Shown: positions 24,878-32,641, counted from the stretch's first letter. The stretch: 64,000 bases of DNA from Epilithonimonas sp. JDS (GCF_021261315.1 NZ_JAJSAX010000001.1:1240001-1304000), one strand, 5' to 3'. Program-made: numbers and translations. The notes: a model not told the origin generated them from the letters alone.

Positions 24878-26098
24878 ATGTTCGACATCAATCATATTAG
24901 AGCCCAATTCCCAATCCTAAACCAAGAAGTCAACGGCAAACCATTAGTTTATCTGGACAACGCCGCAACTTCCCAAAAACCAATTTCGGTCATCAAAACC
25001 TGGGAAAAATATTATGAAACCATCAACGCCAATGTTCACCGTGGCATCCACACTTTGAGTCAATTAGCAACGGAAGAAATGGAACTTTCCAGACAGAAGA
25101 TACAACGTTTCATCAATGCCAAACACGGCTACGAAGTTATTTTCACCAAAGGAACGACGGAAGGAATCAATCTCGTGGCTTACGCTTTGACCAATCAAAT
25201 TAAACCAAACGACGAAATCATCATTTCTTATCTGGAGCATCATTCCAACATCGTTCCGTGGCAGATGCTTTGCGAAAGAACCGGCGCAAAACTCCGCGTC
25301 ATCCCAATGGACGAAAACGGAATCCTGCAAATCGATGTTTTGGATGAATGGCTGAGCGAAAAAACGAAAATCGTTTCTGTAAATCAGGTTTCTAACGCTT
25401 TGGGAATCATCAATCCCATCGAAGAAATCATTGAAAAAACGAGAAGACTTTCCAACGCTTACGTCTTGATTGACGGCGCACAATCTGCACCACATTTCAA
25501 AATCGATGTTCAGAAACTGGATTGTGATTTCTTCGTCTTCTCAGGGCACAAAATGTACGCGCCAATGGGAACAGGAATCCTTTACGGAAAAGAATCTGTG
25601 CTGGAAAACCTTCATCCTTTCCACGGCGGTGGCGAGATGATTGCGGTTTGTAGCTTTGAGAAAACAACTTACGCCGGTTTACCTTTCAAATTCGAAGCTG
25701 GAACACCCAATGTTGGTGGAAATATTGCGCTTGGAGCAGCGGTTGATTTCATTGAAAATATCGGTCACGAAAATCTTCAAAACCACGAAAACAACCTTCT
25801 GAATTATGCTCAGAAAAAACTTCTTGAATTAGAAGGCATCAAAATCTATGGCGAAAAAGCCAACAGAACGGGCGTAGTTTCCTTCAACTTGGAAGGCGCA
25901 GGAATCGCTTCTGACACCGGAATGATTCTCGACAAACTGGGAATTGCTGTGAGAACCGGACATCATTGCACACAACCCATTATGGATTTTTTCAACATCG
26001 CCGGAACTGTACGAGCAAGTTTTGCAGTTTACAATACTTTGGAGGAAATTGATATCCTGACAGAAGGCGTGAAAAAAGCGCAGAGGATGTTGGTGTAA
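24878..26098 (+). CDS. sufS: Cysteine desulfurase SufS
   Basis: PLP enzyme that takes sulfur from cysteine for Fe-S cluster assembly. The 406-aa protein has the PLP lysine at 225 (FSGHKMYAPMG), the persulfide Cys364 (RTGHHCTQP), YLDNAATSQKP, and NVHRGIHTLS at the usual group II (SufS/CsdA) positions. SufS is normally within sufBCDS. Here it is a solitary gene after a repeat-rich gap and before lon, so sufBCD must be elsewhere, or this is a second desulfurase. Confidence 0.92.
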   Translation: MFDINHIRAQFPILNQEVNGKPLVYLDNAATSQKPISVIKTWEKYYETINANVHRGIHTLSQLATEEMELSRQKIQRFINAKHGYEVIFTKGTTEGINLVAYALTNQIKPNDEIIISYLEHHSNIVPWQMLCERTGAKLRVIPMDENGILQIDVLDEWLSEKTKIVSVNQVSNALGIINPIEEIIEKTRRLSNAYVLIDGAQSAPHFKIDVQKLDCDFFVFSGHKMYAPMGTGILYGKESVLENLHPFHGGGEMIAVCSFEKTTYAGLPFKFEAGTPNVGGNIALGAAVDFIENIGHENLQNHENNLLNYAQKKLLELEGIKIYGEKANRTGVVSFNLEGAGIASDTGMILDKLGIAVRTGHHCTQPIMDFFNIAGTVRASFAVYNTLEEIDILTEGVKKAQRMLV

Positions 26099-26118
26099 TT
26101 CTGTTTCATCAAAAATAA

Positions 26119-26157
26119 TTAACCCTTTCAGAGTTTGAAACTCTGAAAGGGTTTTTA
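26119..26157 (+). terminator. Terminator of sufS
   Basis: AACCCTTTCAGAGTTT (26121-26136) is the reverse complement of AAACTCTGAAAGGGTT (26138-26153). T-run follows. The palindromic style resembles the hairpin at 29842-29873. Confidence 0.85.
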
Positions 26158-26187
26158 ATATCTGCCAAATTGTATTGCTTTTCCTAA

Positions 26188-26203
26188 TGGCACATCTCTT
26201 GCG
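26188..26203 (+). promoter_or_regulatory. Sigma-54 type -24/-12 promoter before lon
   Basis: TGGCACATCTCTTGCG: -24 half TGGCAC, four-base TCTC spacer after the seventh base, -12 half TTGC. GG and GC are exactly 10 bases apart, as sigma-54 requires. The predicted start is near 26214, about 90 bases before lon. No TAnnTTTG box competes nearby. Confidence 0.6.
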
Positions 26204-26276
26204 AAATTATAGATTCGTTTAAAACAGTATTGTTTCTCGGTTCAAAAAGAGGAATGATTTTATATCAATTAAGATT

Positions 26277-26293
26277 AATGACATTATGTCATT
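26277..26293. promoter_or_regulatory. Perfect palindrome just before lon
   Basis: AATGACAT-T-ATGTCATT, 8-bp arms, ending 9 bases before the lon start codon. It is a possible operator or mRNA hairpin affecting lon translation. Confidence 0.4.
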
Positions 26294-26302
26294 CAACATA
26301 CT

Positions 26303-28705
26303 ATGACAGAATTTGATAATATCAACTTTGAAGAGATTCTTGACGAAGGTTTCGGGATTGTAGCAGAAGAAATCAACTTGGATGAACTTGGCAACCAGGA
26401 ACCTGATAAAACTCAAACGGTTTTCCCAATTCTCCCCGTGAGAAATATGGTAATGTTCCCGAAAGTGATCACACCTATCACGGCTGGAAGGGAGAAATCA
26501 AAAAGACTTTTGGAGGATGCTCAAAGAGAAAATAAACTTGTGGGAATCATCAGCCAGAAAAATCCCAACGAGGAAAATCCGTCAGAGAAAGACCTTTACA
26601 CTGTTGGAACGTTGGCAAAAATCCTTAAAATCATCACACTTCCGGAAGGTAACATTACTGCAATTACGAGAGGTGTTCAGAGATTTAGAGTGAAGAAATT
26701 TGTTTCCAACGAACCTTACTTTCTTGCTGAGATTACAAAGCAAAAAGACACGCAACCAAAAGATAAAGAAGAATTTTCTGCAGTGATGGACAACATCAAA
26801 GACCTTGCAGAGAAAATCATCAACATTGACCCAAATATTCCAAATGCTGCCCAGTTCGCCATTAAAAACATTGATGGACAGGAAGATCTTTTGAATTTTG
26901 TTTCAGCCAACGGAAATTTTGCGTCTGACAAAAAGCAAAATCTATTAGACGAAAAAACTTTGATTGGCCGTGCAAAAAGCTTGTATGAAATGATGCACGA
27001 TGATTTCCGTCATTTGGAATTAAAGAATCAAATCCATCAGAAAACCAGTAAAGATCTTGACAAACAACAGCGCGAGTACTTTCTCAATCAACAGATCCGC
27101 ACTATCCAAGACGAATTGGGTGGCGGCGCAGAATCTGACGCAGATGAATTCCGAAAAAAAGCTTCAAAACTGAAATGGAGTGATGATGTAGAAAAACACT
27201 TCGAGAAAGAACTCCAAAGACTTTCTAGACAGCATTCCAGCTCGCCAGACTACAATGTTCAGCGTAATTATCTGGACTTTTTCACCGATCTTCCGTGGGA
27301 ACATTATTCCAAAGATGCCTTCGACTTGAACAAAGCGGAGAAACTTTTGGATAAAGAACATTTCGGGTTAGAAGATATCAAGAAAAGAATTTTGGAACAC
27401 ATTGCGGTTCTGAAACTAAAAAATGATATGAAATCGCCAATCCTTTGTTTGGTTGGTCCTCCAGGCGTTGGAAAAACGTCATTAGGTAAATCTGTTGCCG
27501 ATGCTTTAGGAAGAAAATATGTGCGTGTTTCCTTGGGTGGATTGCACGACGAAAGTGAGATTCGCGGACACAGAAAAACCTACATTGGTGCGATGGCAGG
27601 AAGAATACTCCAGTCCATTAAAAAATCAGGAACATCCAATCCTGTAATCGTTCTGGATGAGATTGATAAACTTGGACAAGGTGCGCACGGCGACCCAAGC
27701 TCAGCTCTATTGGAAGTTCTTGACCCTGAACAGAATAACAATTTCTACGATAACTTCCTGGAATTGGGTTATGACCTTTCCAAAGTGATGTTCATTGCAA
27801 CGGCCAATTCACTTTCTACCGTTCAGCGTCCGCTTTTGGACAGAATGGAGATCATCAGCATTGCTGGCTACACTTTGGAAGAAAAAGTGGAAATTGCCAA
27901 ACGACATTTGATCAAAAAACAATTGCGAGAAAATGGTTTGGATTCCAAATATCTGAAACTCGGAAATACAGAATTGAAACATATCATCGATGCTCATACC
28001 TCGGAAAGTGGCGTGAGAACTCTGGAGAAAAAAATTGCTGGAATCTCCCGTTGGGTAGCACTTCAAATCGCAATGGAAAAAAAATTTGACCCAAAGATTT
28101 CTGTTGATAAAGTCGACGAAATCCTTGGTGTTCCAAGACCTAAAACTTTGGCCGAAATCACTGATGTTCCCGGCGTGGTAACAGGTTTGGCGTGGACAAG
28201 TGTTGGTGGTGACATTCTCTTTATCGAAAGCATTCTTTCAAAAGGAAAAGGTGCGTTGACAATGACCGGAAATCTCGGAAATGTAATGAAGGAATCTGCG
28301 ACCATCGCTTTGGAATTCATCAAAGCACATTACGAGGAATTAGGCATTTCTGAAGAAGACATCGAAAAGAAAAATATTCACGTTCACGTGCCAGAAGGCG
28401 CAACGCCAAAAGATGGTCCTTCGGCAGGAATTGCGATGCTAACATCAATGGTTTCCAGCTACAAGAACATCAAAGTGAGACCACATTTGGCAATGACAGG
28501 CGAAATCACACTTCGTGGAAAAGTGCTTCCAGTCGGTGGAATCAAGGAAAAATTACTTGCTGCAACCAGAGCCGGAATCAAAGAAGTGATTCTTTGCGAA
28601 GCCAACAGAAAAGATGTAGAGGAAATTAAAAAAGATTATCTCAAACATTTGAAAGTCAACTACGTGACCAATATGAGCGAGGTAGTGGAGATTGCTTTGA
28701 AGTAA
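26303..28705 (+). CDS. lon: ATP-dependent Lon protease
   Basis: Cytoplasmic AAA+ protease degrading misfolded and regulatory proteins. 800 aa: N-terminal substrate domain (about 40-245, FPILPVRNMVMFP), coiled-coil linker, AAA+ module with Walker A GPPGVGKTS near 386 and Walker B VIVLDEIDK, then the Ser-Lys protease domain (Ser near 707 in DGPSAGI, Lys near 748 in GGIKEKLL). A 40-residue acidic N-terminal extension precedes the domain. Upstream signals suggest sigma-54 control. Ended by an ATCCGT / ACGGAT hairpin and T-run. Confidence 0.97.
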   Translation: MTEFDNINFEEILDEGFGIVAEEINLDELGNQEPDKTQTVFPILPVRNMVMFPKVITPITAGREKSKRLLEDAQRENKLVGIISQKNPNEENPSEKDLYTVGTLAKILKIITLPEGNITAITRGVQRFRVKKFVSNEPYFLAEITKQKDTQPKDKEEFSAVMDNIKDLAEKIINIDPNIPNAAQFAIKNIDGQEDLLNFVSANGNFASDKKQNLLDEKTLIGRAKSLYEMMHDDFRHLELKNQIHQKTSKDLDKQQREYFLNQQIRTIQDELGGGAESDADEFRKKASKLKWSDDVEKHFEKELQRLSRQHSSSPDYNVQRNYLDFFTDLPWEHYSKDAFDLNKAEKLLDKEHFGLEDIKKRILEHIAVLKLKNDMKSPILCLVGPPGVGKTSLGKSVADALGRKYVRVSLGGLHDESEIRGHRKTYIGAMAGRILQSIKKSGTSNPVIVLDEIDKLGQGAHGDPSSALLEVLDPEQNNNFYDNFLELGYDLSKVMFIATANSLSTVQRPLLDRMEIISIAGYTLEEKVEIAKRHLIKKQLRENGLDSKYLKLGNTELKHIIDAHTSESGVRTLEKKIAGISRWVALQIAMEKKFDPKISVDKVDEILGVPRPKTLAEITDVPGVVTGLAWTSVGGDILFIESILSKGKGALTMTGNLGNVMKESATIALEFIKAHYEELGISEEDIEKKNIHVHVPEGATPKDGPSAGIAMLTSMVSSYKNIKVRPHLAMTGEITLRGKVLPVGGIKEKLLAATRAGIKEVILCEANRKDVEEIKKDYLKHLKVNYVTNMSEVVEIALK

Positions 28706-28732
28706 AAATCTTAAAATTAAAATTCTAAATAT

Positions 28733-28775
28733 ACATCCGTTTGGGAAATTTTCTCGGACGGATTTTTTATTTTAA
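28733..28775 (+). terminator. Terminator of lon
   Basis: ATCCGT (28735-28740) pairs with ACGGAT (28758-28763), followed by a T-rich run. Confidence 0.6.
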
Positions 28776-28843
28776 TATTCAATTCAAATTTTTATTAAAT
28801 TCGTATTTACAAAACCATAACAACAAGAATATTAAAACATCCT

Positions 28844-29053
28844 ATGGGAATTACCGCATTATTTGTAATTTTAGTAGTCATCCTGATATTTTTGGTGTCA
28901 TACATTCCGAAGCTCACATTTCGTAAGAAAATTTTCATCGCGATAGCTGCTTTACTGGTTTGTCTGGCTGTCTTGGCTTTCGTTTTTGCAACACAGTTTG
29001 GCGGAGGACGAGAACCGGTTCAAGAAAATGAAACTTTAGAAATAACAAAATAA
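28844..29053 (+). CDS. Small two-helix membrane protein
   Basis: A 69-aa protein with two transmembrane helices (about 3-23 and 30-51) joined by a basic loop (RKK) and an acidic C-terminal tail. Family not recognised. It is 18 bases before the DoxX-like gene on the same strand, so the two probably share a transcript. Confidence 0.65.
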   Translation: MGITALFVILVVILIFLVSYIPKLTFRKKIFIAIAALLVCLAVLAFVFATQFGGGREPVQENETLEITK

Positions 29054-29071
29054 CTATAAAATTTACAGACT

Positions 29072-29452
29072 ATGAAATACGTTAAATTTATCCTCTGCCT
29101 CCTTTTCGGTTTAATGTTCATCAACGCCGGACTAGACAAGTTTTTACACTATATGCCAATGCCGAAAGAAATGCCAGAAGATGCAAAACAGGCATTTGAA
29201 GCTCTTATGAAACTTCCGTGGCTACTTCCATTAGTCGGAATTGTAGAAATATTTGGAGGTCTACTTTTCATCCTTCCCAAAACAAGAGCATTGGGTGCCA
29301 TTATTATTCTTCCTGTAATGATTGGAATTTTGCTGCACAATTGTACAGTTGCGCCAGCTCCTCCAGGAATAGGAATTGCAGCCGTTTTATTTATAATCAA
29401 TCTATGGATTTTGATTGATAACCGAAAAAAATACGAAGCTTTAATCAGCTAA
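29072..29452 (+). CDS. DoxX-family membrane protein
   Basis: A 126-aa protein with four transmembrane helices. The N-terminal FGLMFINAGLDKFLHYMPMP and GIVEIFGGLLFILPKTRALGA are typical of the DoxX/DoxD-like family. Members have been tied to quinone-linked redox steps and membrane redox stress, but no specific role can be read here. A His-Asn-Cys (LLHNC) sits in the third helix. Last gene before the repeat-rich rtcB upstream region. Confidence 0.8.
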   Translation: MKYVKFILCLLFGLMFINAGLDKFLHYMPMPKEMPEDAKQAFEALMKLPWLLPLVGIVEIFGGLLFILPKTRALGAIIILPVMIGILLHNCTVAPAPPGIGIAAVLFIINLWILIDNRKKYEALIS

Positions 29453-29478
29453 AATTTTTTACCATTTCAAAAATAAAA

Positions 29479-29508
29479 TTTGCAGATTCAAAAAAAATAA
29501 TATCTTTG
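29479..29508 (+). promoter_or_regulatory. Strong Bacteroidota promoter of a small transcript
   Basis: TTTG (29479-29482), 18-base spacer, TATCTTTG (29501-29508), a full match to TAnnTTTG. The predicted start is near 29515. This is one of the best vegetative promoter matches in the window. Confidence 0.75.
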
Positions 29509-29552
29509 CACCTGAAAATCAAGTTCAACCAAAAAAAAATAACAACGAAGCA

Positions 29553-29630
29553 ATGTTCAAATACAACTTACATACATCAGTAGGATTGCCTTTTGCAAAG
29601 GCGGGGCTTCGTGGTTTGGTACATTCTTAG
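29553..29630 (+). CDS. Candidate 25-aa small protein or leader peptide
   Basis: ATG to TAG, 25 codons, product beginning MFKYNLHTSVG and ending RGLVHS. The start context is strongly A-rich (nine consecutive A in the leader), as expected for translated Bacteroidota genes. The ORF spans the internal hairpins of the transcript, so translation would change its folding. No run of a single amino acid points to a specific attenuation signal. Too short to be certain that it is coding. Confidence 0.4.
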   Translation: MFKYNLHTSVGLPFAKAGLRGLVHS

Positions 29631-29651
29631 AACAACAGTATAATGAAATAT

Positions 29652-29684
29652 CAAAACCCGGAGTCGTAAGATTTCGGGTTTTTT
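29652..29684 (+). terminator. Intrinsic terminator of the small transcript
   Basis: AAAACCCG and CGGGTTTT arms around a 14-base centre, then T-run to 29683. It lies 270 bases before rtcB. Confidence 0.75.
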
Positions 29685-29730
29685 ATTGCGCAATATTTCA
29701 AACTTAAAACGTTTCCCCGAAATCTTTTTT

Positions 29731-29826
29731 TTAGGAGCTTAATCCCGCTTTCCGCTATATCTTTTTTTGCCAGCGCTTTTTTCAAGCCCACGCAAAAAAA
29801 AAGATGCCGCTGCAATCGGGGCTAGG
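29731..29826 (+). repeat. Intergenic hairpin repeat, family B, divergent copy 3
   Basis: Starts AGGAGCTTAATCCCGCTTTCC and ends GCTGCAATCGGGGCTAGG. The inner inverted repeat ATCTTTTTTTGC / GCAAAAAAAAAGAT matches the layout of copy 2. Confidence 0.65.
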
Positions 29827-29841
29827 ACAAACTCCTGCCTT

Positions 29842-29901
29842 AAACCTTCAAGGTTTCAAAACCTTGAAGGTTTGAATAAAACCAACTAAAATTTTAGTTG
29901 G
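29842..29901. repeat. Two perfect palindromes upstream of rtcB (family E)
   Basis: AAACCTTCAAGGTTT (29842-29856) faces AAACCTTGAAGGTTT (29859-29873). Then a 20-base palindrome, CCAACTAAAA-TTTTAGTTGG, covers 29882-29901. Confidence 0.75.
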
Positions 29902-29914
29902 CAAACCAGATGCG
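29899..29914 (+). promoter_or_regulatory. Candidate sigma-54 type promoter before rtcB
   Basis: TGGCAAACCAGATGCG has GG and GC exactly 10 bases apart, with TGGCA and TGC retained from the consensus halves. The predicted start would be near 29925, 30 bases before rtcB. The GG overlaps the end of a palindrome, so selection for the palindrome is an alternative explanation. Confidence 0.35.
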
Positions 29915-29954
29915 AGAAAATCAATCATTCTCATCATTCATCAATTATAAAAAA

Positions 29955-31346
29955 ATGGGAAATTTAAAATTAAAAGGAAAAGATATATTAAAATTAGGCT
30001 ATCCAAACAACCAGAGCGTCAACATCGCTTTGGAAGTGATGAAAAGAAATTTTGCAACCAAAAATATTCATTATGTGAAATCTCTACTCAAGGAAATCCA
30101 CCAAAATCCGGAAAACTTCGAGAAAGATTTAACCTTCGGACAAATTGCGGAAGCTCTGCTTTCATCAAAGAAAACCGAGAAAAGAATGCTCAACACCAAC
30201 CGGGCGTCTTTCCAGATTTTCGGAAATAATATTTCAGATGAAGCTAAAAACCAGCTCTACACCGCATTGAAACTGCCAATTGCAACGCAAGGCGCTTTGA
30301 TGCCCGATGCACACAGCGGTTACGGACTTCCAATAGGTGGCGTTCTCGCAGTAGAAAATGCGGTAATCCCTTACGGAGTCGGAATGGATATCGGTTGCAG
30401 AATGTCGCTCAGTATTTTGGATACGCCAATTTCATATCTCGACGGCGCGAAAGACAAATATGAAAAAGCGCTTGGCGAACACACTAAATTCGGAATGTAT
30501 GAAACGCACAAATCTCACGTCGACCACGAAATTTTCGACAGAGACACGTTCGGTTTAATTCCGATTTTGAGAAGATTAAAAAGAAAAGCCATCAAACAAA
30601 TGGGAAGTTCAGGCGGCGGAAATCACTTTGTGGAATTCGGAGAAGTGGAGATTACTGAAGAAGACAAACAAATCAATCTTCCGAAAGGAAAATACCTTGG
30701 AATCCTTTCGCACAGTGGTTCGCGTGGATTGGGAGCAGAAATCGCTCAGTATTATTCGAGAGTGGCGACCGAACAGTGTCCGTTGCCGAAAGAAGCGCAA
30801 AACTTCGCCTGGCTGGATTTGAACACGCACCTCGGATTAGAATACTGGACAGCGATGAATCTCGCAGGAGATTACGCTTCGGCCTGCCACGACGATATTC
30901 ACAGAAGATTGGTGAAAGCGGTCGGTGGAAGAGTGAAAGCCAGAATCGAAAACCATCACAACTTCGCGTGGAAAGAAATCCACAACGGGAAAGAAGTGAT
31001 TGTCCACAGAAAAGGCGCAACTCCAGCCAACGAAAACGAGTTGGGTATGATTCCCGGTTCGATGACGGCAAAAGGTTTCATCGTTCGTGGAAAAGGAAAT
31101 CCGGATTCGCTGAACTCGGCTTCACACGGAGCGGGACGGGCTTTTTCGAGAGGAGAATGCAGAAACCGCTTCACTCAAAATGACATTAAGAAAGAATTAA
31201 AACTTAAAAATGTCACCTTGATGGGCGGAAATGCGGAAGAAGCACCAATGGCGTACAAAGACATCAACGATGTGATGAACGCACAAAGTGAACTGGTCGA
31301 TATTCTCGGAACTTTCCAACCTCGAATTGTTAGGATGGATAAATAA
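29955..31346 (+). CDS. rtcB: RNA-splicing ligase RtcB (PrfH-linked type)
   Basis: GTP- and Mn-dependent ligase joining 2',3'-cyclic phosphate and 5'-OH RNA ends. ATG at 29955 gives MGNLKLKGKD; an in-frame ATG at 29898 lies in the repeat/promoter DNA and was rejected. 463 aa with the metal and catalytic residues: Cys148 (GMDIGCRMS), His224 (GGNHF), His253 (SHSGSRG), His334-His335 (ENHHNF), and guanylate-accepting His391 (SASHGAGR). No archease or RtcA is adjacent; the partner is prfH, 85 bases downstream. This context implies rRNA repair rather than tRNA splicing. Confidence 0.95.
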   Translation: MGNLKLKGKDILKLGYPNNQSVNIALEVMKRNFATKNIHYVKSLLKEIHQNPENFEKDLTFGQIAEALLSSKKTEKRMLNTNRASFQIFGNNISDEAKNQLYTALKLPIATQGALMPDAHSGYGLPIGGVLAVENAVIPYGVGMDIGCRMSLSILDTPISYLDGAKDKYEKALGEHTKFGMYETHKSHVDHEIFDRDTFGLIPILRRLKRKAIKQMGSSGGGNHFVEFGEVEITEEDKQINLPKGKYLGILSHSGSRGLGAEIAQYYSRVATEQCPLPKEAQNFAWLDLNTHLGLEYWTAMNLAGDYASACHDDIHRRLVKAVGGRVKARIENHHNFAWKEIHNGKEVIVHRKGATPANENELGMIPGSMTAKGFIVRGKGNPDSLNSASHGAGRAFSRGECRNRFTQNDIKKELKLKNVTLMGGNAEEAPMAYKDINDVMNAQSELVDILGTFQPRIVRMDK

Positions 31347-31357
31347 TTTGATTGAAT

Positions 31358-31404
31358 GTTGATGGTTGTTAGTTGATAGAAATCTATCTCCAACAACCAT
31401 CAAC
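31358..31404 (+). repeat. Hairpin between rtcB and prfH
   Basis: GTTGATGGTTGTT (31358-31370) pairs with AACAACCATCAAC (31392-31404). The loop holds a second stem, GATAG / CTATC. CCATCAAC recurs at 31411. It has no T-run, so it is not a standard terminator. Confidence 0.65.
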
Positions 31405-31431
31405 TAAAAACCATCAACAAAATTTAAAAAA

Positions 31432-32130
31432 ATGGACAAAATAATACAAATCACCTCGGGAAGAGGACCTTTGGAATGTCAATGGGTAGTTGCCAAAGTT
31501 CTGAAGGTCTTTCTTGAGGAAGCAAAACAAAATAATATCGGTTACGAATTCATTCACCGTGAAAATGGCGATGAAAACCTCACTTTGAAATCTGCGACTT
31601 TAATTTTAAAAGGAAAAGAGGCAAATGAATTTCTGAAAAACTGGCTCGGAAGCATTCTTTGGATTGGCAAAAGCACTTTCAGAAAATTCCATAAAAGAAG
31701 CAACTGGTTTATCGGGATTTTTGAACTGGAGGATTTGGAGAAAATTGAATTTAAGGAAAGAGACGTTCAGTTTCAGACCGCAAGAAGTCAGGGAAGTGGC
31801 GGACAAAACGTGAATAAAGTGGAAACTGCCGTTCGGGCGACTTATCCGAAAACCGGACATAGTGTTTTCGTGCAGGATTCCCGTTCGCAACTGGAGAACA
31901 AGAAAATTTCCATCATCAGATTAAAAGAAAAAGTAATGGAATTTCACATTCAGCAACTGGAAAAACAAATGCAGGAAACGTGGAACAATCATTTGAATGT
32001 TCAGCTTGGAAATCCTATCCGAATTTTTTCAGGAACCGATTTTAAAAAGAATCATCAGGAGAAATCTTTCAAAAAAGAAAGACATCAACTGAAAAATGAA
32101 TTAAAAAACTACAGAAATGACCTTAACTAA
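31432..32130 (+). CDS. prfH: Peptide chain release factor homologue PrfH
   Basis: 232 aa. The peptidyl-tRNA hydrolysis motif GGQ is at residues 123-125 in SQGSGGQNVNK. The N-terminus ITSGRGPLECQWVVAKV is typical of PrfH. There is no codon-recognition domain with PxT or SPF, and the C-terminus is basic. PrfH recognises ribosomes whose 16S rRNA is cut at the decoding centre and releases the nascent chain, letting RtcB reseal the rRNA. Immediately downstream of rtcB, overlapping the TPR gene by 14 bases. Confidence 0.92.
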   Translation: MDKIIQITSGRGPLECQWVVAKVLKVFLEEAKQNNIGYEFIHRENGDENLTLKSATLILKGKEANEFLKNWLGSILWIGKSTFRKFHKRSNWFIGIFELEDLEKIEFKERDVQFQTARSQGSGGQNVNKVETAVRATYPKTGHSVFVQDSRSQLENKKISIIRLKEKVMEFHIQQLEKQMQETWNNHLNVQLGNPIRIFSGTDFKKNHQEKSFKKERHQLKNELKNYRNDLN

Positions 32131-32641
32131 AAGTAAATATTATTTTGAAGCGCTGGATAATTATCCATACAGCCTGCCGGATTGTCTGGAAGCGTTGAAT
32201 TATGCGCTTTCCTACGACCCTGAAGATGCAGATTCGCTTTGTCTGATGGGAAGAATCTACAGCGAAATGCTCGATGACTATGAAAAAGCAAAACTCTATT
32301 TCGAGGAAGCAATGCAATGTGACTTGACCAATCTGAATACGCCAAAATACTACATTAAATGTCTTTTGGACAACGAAGATTTTCAGGAAGCAGAAAAACT
32401 GATTAACTATTCTTTAAAAATCAAAGGAATTGACAGATCAACATTATGGTTTTACAGAGCTTTGTTGTCTGAGATGAGGGGAAGTTTTGTGAATGCTTTG
32501 AAGTTTTTAAATGATGCAAAGCAATTCAGTTATAATAAGGAAATGCTTGAATTCATTAAAGACAGAGAGCAATTCGTCAAATCAAAAATGCCAAAAAAGC
32601 TGAAGAAAAAATCAGCTAAAAAGAAGAAGGAAACCAAATAA
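32117..32641 (+). CDS. TPR-like protein with lysine-rich tail, third gene of the rtcB-prfH operon
   Basis: 174 aa, no signal peptide, so cytoplasmic. Helical TPR/Sel1-like repeats cover about residues 20-140 (PDCLEALNYALSYDPEDADS, LMGRIYSEMLDDYEKAKLYF, TLWFYRALLSEM). The last 20 residues include 12 lysines, a tail suited to binding RNA or ribosomes. Its start lies inside prfH (14-base overlap), implying translational coupling, and the operon terminator follows its stop. I know of no assigned function; a role as an adaptor in RtcB-PrfH repair is inference. Confidence 0.85.
   Translation: MTLTKSKYYFEALDNYPYSLPDCLEALNYALSYDPEDADSLCLMGRIYSEMLDDYEKAKLYFEEAMQCDLTNLNTPKYYIKCLLDNEDFQEAEKLINYSLKIKGIDRSTLWFYRALLSEMRGSFVNALKFLNDAKQFSYNKEMLEFIKDREQFVKSKMPKKLKKKSAKKKKETK

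Larger units (their letters stand above)
29515..29684 (+). ncRNA. Candidate small RNA or leader transcript, about 170 nt
   Basis: Bounded by the promoter at 29479-29508 and the terminator at 29652-29684. Inside, ACGAAGC (29545-29551) can pair with GCTTCGT (29606-29612), enclosing a perfect hairpin GCCTTT-TGC-AAAGGC (29588-29602). It contains the 25-codon ORF at 29553-29630. It may be a regulatory RNA, a leader-peptide attenuator, or a small mRNA. I do not recognise it as a named RNA family. Confidence 0.5.
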
